A stretch of DNA of 7,022 bases from NCBI GenBank assembly GCA_030600525.1, contig JAUVLX010000181.1, positions 1 through 7,022 on the forward strand. The letters are read 5' to 3'. Shown here piece after piece: positions 4,958-7,022 of the stretch (within the stretch, counting starts at the first letter, position 1; the number at the start of each line of letters is the position of its first letter). The position numbers and the translations under genes were made by a program. The notes under the pieces were generated by a model. That model saw only the letters and a list, made by a program, of their open reading frames with translations, was not told the origin of the DNA and did no database searches. The DNA is from Desulfobulbus sp. GTDB lineage: Bacteria; Desulfobacterota; Desulfobulbia; Desulfobulbales; Desulfobulbaceae.

Positions 4958-6367
4958 ATGGACTCTGAAAACGTATTTCAACACCTTCTCCAGATCATCG
5001 AACGGTATCACGAAAACCTTACCCAGGGGCGATTTGTTGCCTACCATGAACCCGAGGATCTCAATACTCTACTCCAGTTGGATGAGCAGACAGAGGGGGA
5101 TTGGGCAAAGCTTTTCCAGTGGGTGGAAAAATATCTAGCCTATGCTGTTAAAACAGGGAATCCAGCCTATGTTAATCGCATGTGGGCAGGGGCTAATCTT
5201 CCTTCTATTATCGGCGAAATAGTGACTGCGGTCTCCAATACCTCAGCGTGTACCTTTGAGACTGCTCCTGTGTCCACGTTGATGGAACAATACATGCTGC
5301 GGGAAATGCTTAATCTTGCCGGTTTTGAAGATGGGGTCGGCCAGATGACGACAGGCTCCAGTAATGCCAATATGATCGTCATGATGGCTGCTCGCAATGT
5401 CGTCTGTGAGGTGGGTAAGTCTTCTGGTTTGTTCGGTCAGCCAAGACTTTGTGCCTTTGTTAACGGTGATGCTCATTATTCCATGGATCGAGCAGCAGCG
5501 ATTCTAGGGATAGGAACGGATAATCTGATCAAGCTCCAAACCGATAGTCATGGCAGAATGGATCTTGAGGACCTTGAGCAGCAGATTGTAAAGGCAAAGG
5601 AAGATGGTGCGATTCCATTTTTCGTTGCAGCAACCGCTGGGACAACAGTTCGCGGAGCGTATGATCCGATTGAACCTTTGTTGGCATTGCGTGAGCAACA
5701 TGGTTTTTGGCTGCATGTGGATGGGGCTTGGGGCGGGGCAGCAATTTTAAGCGATAAGCTGCGATCACGATATCTGCCGTATGTGGGGGAAGCAGATTCC
5801 TTTACCCTGGATTTTCACAAAATGCTTGGTACTGCCCTGATGTGTAATACGGTGCTTTTTAACAAACGCCCTGCCATCTTGCAGCAAATATGCAGTGCTG
5901 GTGATGAGAGTTACATCTTTCGCAAGGGTGCTGGGGGAGAGCTGCGGGATCTTGGGAGCCAGTCGCTGCAATGTGGCAGAAAGGTGGATGCTCTGAAGTG
6001 GTTTCTTGACTGGAAATTTTACGGGCGTAAAGGGCTGGCTAAGAGAGTTGAAGGGTACCTCGAACTCTGTAGGTATGCAGAGGCATACATACATGATGCG
6101 GTAGAGTTGGAGATGGTAGTTCCACGGGAATCCTTTAATGTCTGTTTCCGCTATAAACCGCCCCAAGGTGAGTCGGTAGTCGCTTTTAATATCAGACTGC
6201 GCAACCGTATGCAGCAAAAGGAACGGGGACTGGTCGGTACCGGATATGTCGACGGTCAACTGGCCCTCAGGCTATTAGTAACAAACATTAATGTGGGGAA
6301 GCCGGAGCTTGATACTTTTTTTGAAAATATTCTTTTGACAGGTCGTGAGATAATGGAAACCCCATGA
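4958..6367 (+). CDS. PLP-dependent group II decarboxylase (glutamate/cysteine-sulfinate decarboxylase type)
   Basis: This 469-residue protein, a normal length for the family, belongs to the group II pyridoxal-phosphate amino-acid decarboxylases. Visible landmarks (numbered from ATG 4958) are TFETAPVSTLMEQYML (99-114), GQMTTGSSNANM (128-139), HYSMDRAA (173-180, with the PLP-stacking His173), the VAATAGTT segment (223-230) and HVDGAWGG (253-260, Asp255 pairing with the ring nitrogen). DSFTLDFHKMLG (280-291) carries Lys288, the PLP Schiff-base lysine. The LQCGRKVDALKWFLDWK and FNVCFRYKPP segments resemble the animal GAD/CSAD branch more than the hexameric bacterial GadB type. It should be a cytosolic dimer converting an acidic amino acid (glutamate, aspartate or cysteine sulfinate) to its amine and CO2; which one cannot be decided here. 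The start is uncertain: TTG at 4922 would add 12 residues but has AGGA only two bases away, and ATG 4958 has GGGAG rather far upstream. No GABA antiporter is adjacent, so an acid-resistance role is not supported by context. Confidence 0.92.
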   Translation: MDSENVFQHLLQIIERYHENLTQGRFVAYHEPEDLNTLLQLDEQTEGDWAKLFQWVEKYLAYAVKTGNPAYVNRMWAGANLPSIIGEIVTAVSNTSACTFETAPVSTLMEQYMLREMLNLAGFEDGVGQMTTGSSNANMIVMMAARNVVCEVGKSSGLFGQPRLCAFVNGDAHYSMDRAAAILGIGTDNLIKLQTDSHGRMDLEDLEQQIVKAKEDGAIPFFVAATAGTTVRGAYDPIEPLLALREQHGFWLHVDGAWGGAAILSDKLRSRYLPYVGEADSFTLDFHKMLGTALMCNTVLFNKRPAILQQICSAGDESYIFRKGAGGELRDLGSQSLQCGRKVDALKWFLDWKFYGRKGLAKRVEGYLELCRYAEAYIHDAVELEMVVPRESFNVCFRYKPPQGESVVAFNIRLRNRMQQKERGLVGTGYVDGQLALRLLVTNINVGKPELDTFFENILLTGREIMETP

Positions 6368-6857
6368 TGGTGCCTTACCGTTGACCTGTAACTGCTCAGC
6401 AGTGCTCCAAATGAGTACAAGCAGGCTGGATAACTATAGTAATGCTCTATTTTCCTGCCTGATCGTGCGTAGGTGGTGCTGCTTCCTAAGTAACAAAATG
6501 GCATCAACGGCAAAAAAACAATTGAAATCAAGGCGTTTTTACATTTTTAAGTTTTTTGAAATCCGTTTATGCAAGTTACTTTTCAAATAGAGGCCAGTGC
6601 CCCGGTTGAACTGCTGAAGTTACGGTTATAGTTTTTATGTAAGTACGTCTATGCCTGTTCCTCGATGCCTTGTTTCTATTTTTTGTTGTTCTGTCTGTGG
6701 AAGGCCTTCGTACTCTACATCTCCTCCTCCCTTCCTCTAACTCACTGTTATTTAACTTTTTTGGCAAGATAAGATTGCAGGATGCCCTTTTCTACGTTTT
6801 ATTACTTACCAGCTAATGTCTGTACCAAGAATTTGAGTGGAAAAGGGGTGGGTATTA
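6368..6857. other. About 490 bases without a recognisable gene
   Basis: No frame on either strand here reads like a protein; the open frames are short and of shadow-like composition. Visible elements are a tight dyad ACTGCTCAGCAGT (6391-6403) just after the decarboxylase stop, without a T-run; an AT-rich part with TTGAAATC twice (6522-6529 and 6556-6563); and a strongly pyrimidine-rich stretch (about 6654-6740) containing CTCCTCCTCC, complementary in type to a Shine-Dalgarno sequence, with a GAAGGCCTTC palindrome at 6700-6709. No intrinsic terminator, tRNA or known riboswitch is recognised. It probably holds the promoter of the gene at 6858, perhaps with a small RNA or decayed sequence. Confidence 0.5.
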
Positions 6858-7022
6858 ATGAGTGAGAGTGATTTCCAGGTAACACAGAAGCAGGCTGCCG
6901 ATTATCTCAATGTCTCTACCAAAACCATCAGCAGGTATCGAAAAAAAGGGTTGCCGTACAAGATGATATTGAACCCTGTTACCGGTAAGCAGGAGGTTCG
7001 GTTTCGTCAGCAAGATCTTAAA
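6858..7022 (+). CDS. Helix-turn-helix DNA-binding protein, MerR/excisionase-like (partial, runs off window)
   Basis: The first 55 codons are open to the end of the window. ATG 6858 follows the G-rich AAAGGGGTGGG at 6842-6852, which serves as ribosome site. The product begins MSESDFQVTQKQAADYLNVS (1-20) and continues TKTISRYRKKGLPYKMI. QVTQKQAADYLNVSTKTISRYRKKGLP is the helix-turn-helix of the HTH_17/excisionase-like type, where 'AADYLNVS' is the first helix and turn and 'TKTISRYRKKGLP' the recognition helix. LNPVTGKQEVRFRQQDLK then matches the short two-stranded wing and following helix seen in MerR-like and Xis-like domains. The rest of the protein is missing, so a regulator, an excisionase or a fusion with a further domain all remain possible. 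No integrase or attachment site is seen in the window to favour excisionase. Confidence 0.75.
   Translation, partial: MSESDFQVTQKQAADYLNVSTKTISRYRKKGLPYKMILNPVTGKQEVRFRQQDLK

Noticed and set aside
5765..6259. 164-residue minus-strand open frame across the decarboxylase gene
   Set aside because: It is the antisense shadow of a highly conserved enzyme.
6391..6403. ACTGCTCAGCAGT dyad after the decarboxylase stop, considered as a terminator
   Set aside because: The stem is only five pairs with a three-base loop and no following T-run.
6700..6709. GAAGGCCTTC palindrome
   Set aside because: A ten-base palindrome without spacer is expected by chance and has no positional meaning here.
6576..6767. 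63-residue minus-strand frame in the gene-free stretch
   Set aside because: The product is arginine- and threonine-rich without a fold-like pattern and comes from reading the pyrimidine tract backwards; there is no ribosome site at its ATG.
6762..6779. Sigma-54-like TGGCA...TTGCA before the helix-turn-helix gene
   Set aside because: The GG-to-GC gap is 12 bases where sigma-54 promoters need 10, so the spacing is wrong by two.

Overview
The window looks like chromosomal DNA from a Gram-negative bacterium of moderate GC content, most likely from the Desulfobacterota/deltaproteobacterial side. An AsmA-type envelope protein implies an outer membrane, and a PatA-N (DUF4388) protein joined to a GspE-N-like domain is a combination common in those lineages. 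This placement rests on gene content only. I see no insertion sequence, CRISPR array, tRNA or rRNA.

Layout. (1) 13-2043, plus: a large AsmA-family inner-membrane-anchored protein whose start overlaps a possible upstream stop (TGATG). (2) 2093-2671, minus: an NAD(P)H-dependent FMN reductase-like flavoprotein with an iron-sulfur-flavoprotein type four-cysteine motif, convergent with AsmA. (3) 2723-2792: three abutting palindromes upstream of the flavoprotein gene. (4) 2835-3956, minus: an unrecognised 373-residue protein that reads as an eroded ABC/SMC-like ATPase, with N- and C-terminal remnants of the nucleotide-binding motifs around a helical middle. (5) 3957-4162: a divergent intergenic region with two clean inverted repeats. 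(6) 4163-4762, plus: the PatA-N/DUF4388 protein. (7) 4958-6367, plus: a PLP-dependent group II decarboxylase of the glutamate/cysteine-sulfinate decarboxylase type, with a possible promoter, hairpin and seven-codon mini-ORF upstream. (8) 6368-6857: about 490 bases in which I find no gene. (9) 6858 to the window end, plus: the first 55 codons of a small helix-turn-helix DNA-binding protein.

The genes do not form one obvious pathway. AsmA concerns the cell envelope, the flavoprotein redox chemistry, the decarboxylase amino-acid metabolism, and the DUF4388 protein probably signalling or motility. The most unusual points are the degenerate ATPase-like protein sharing a palindrome-bearing divergent region with the DUF4388 gene, and the dense palindrome cluster upstream of the flavoprotein. 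I see no clear evidence of a complete new multi-gene system; these are leads.
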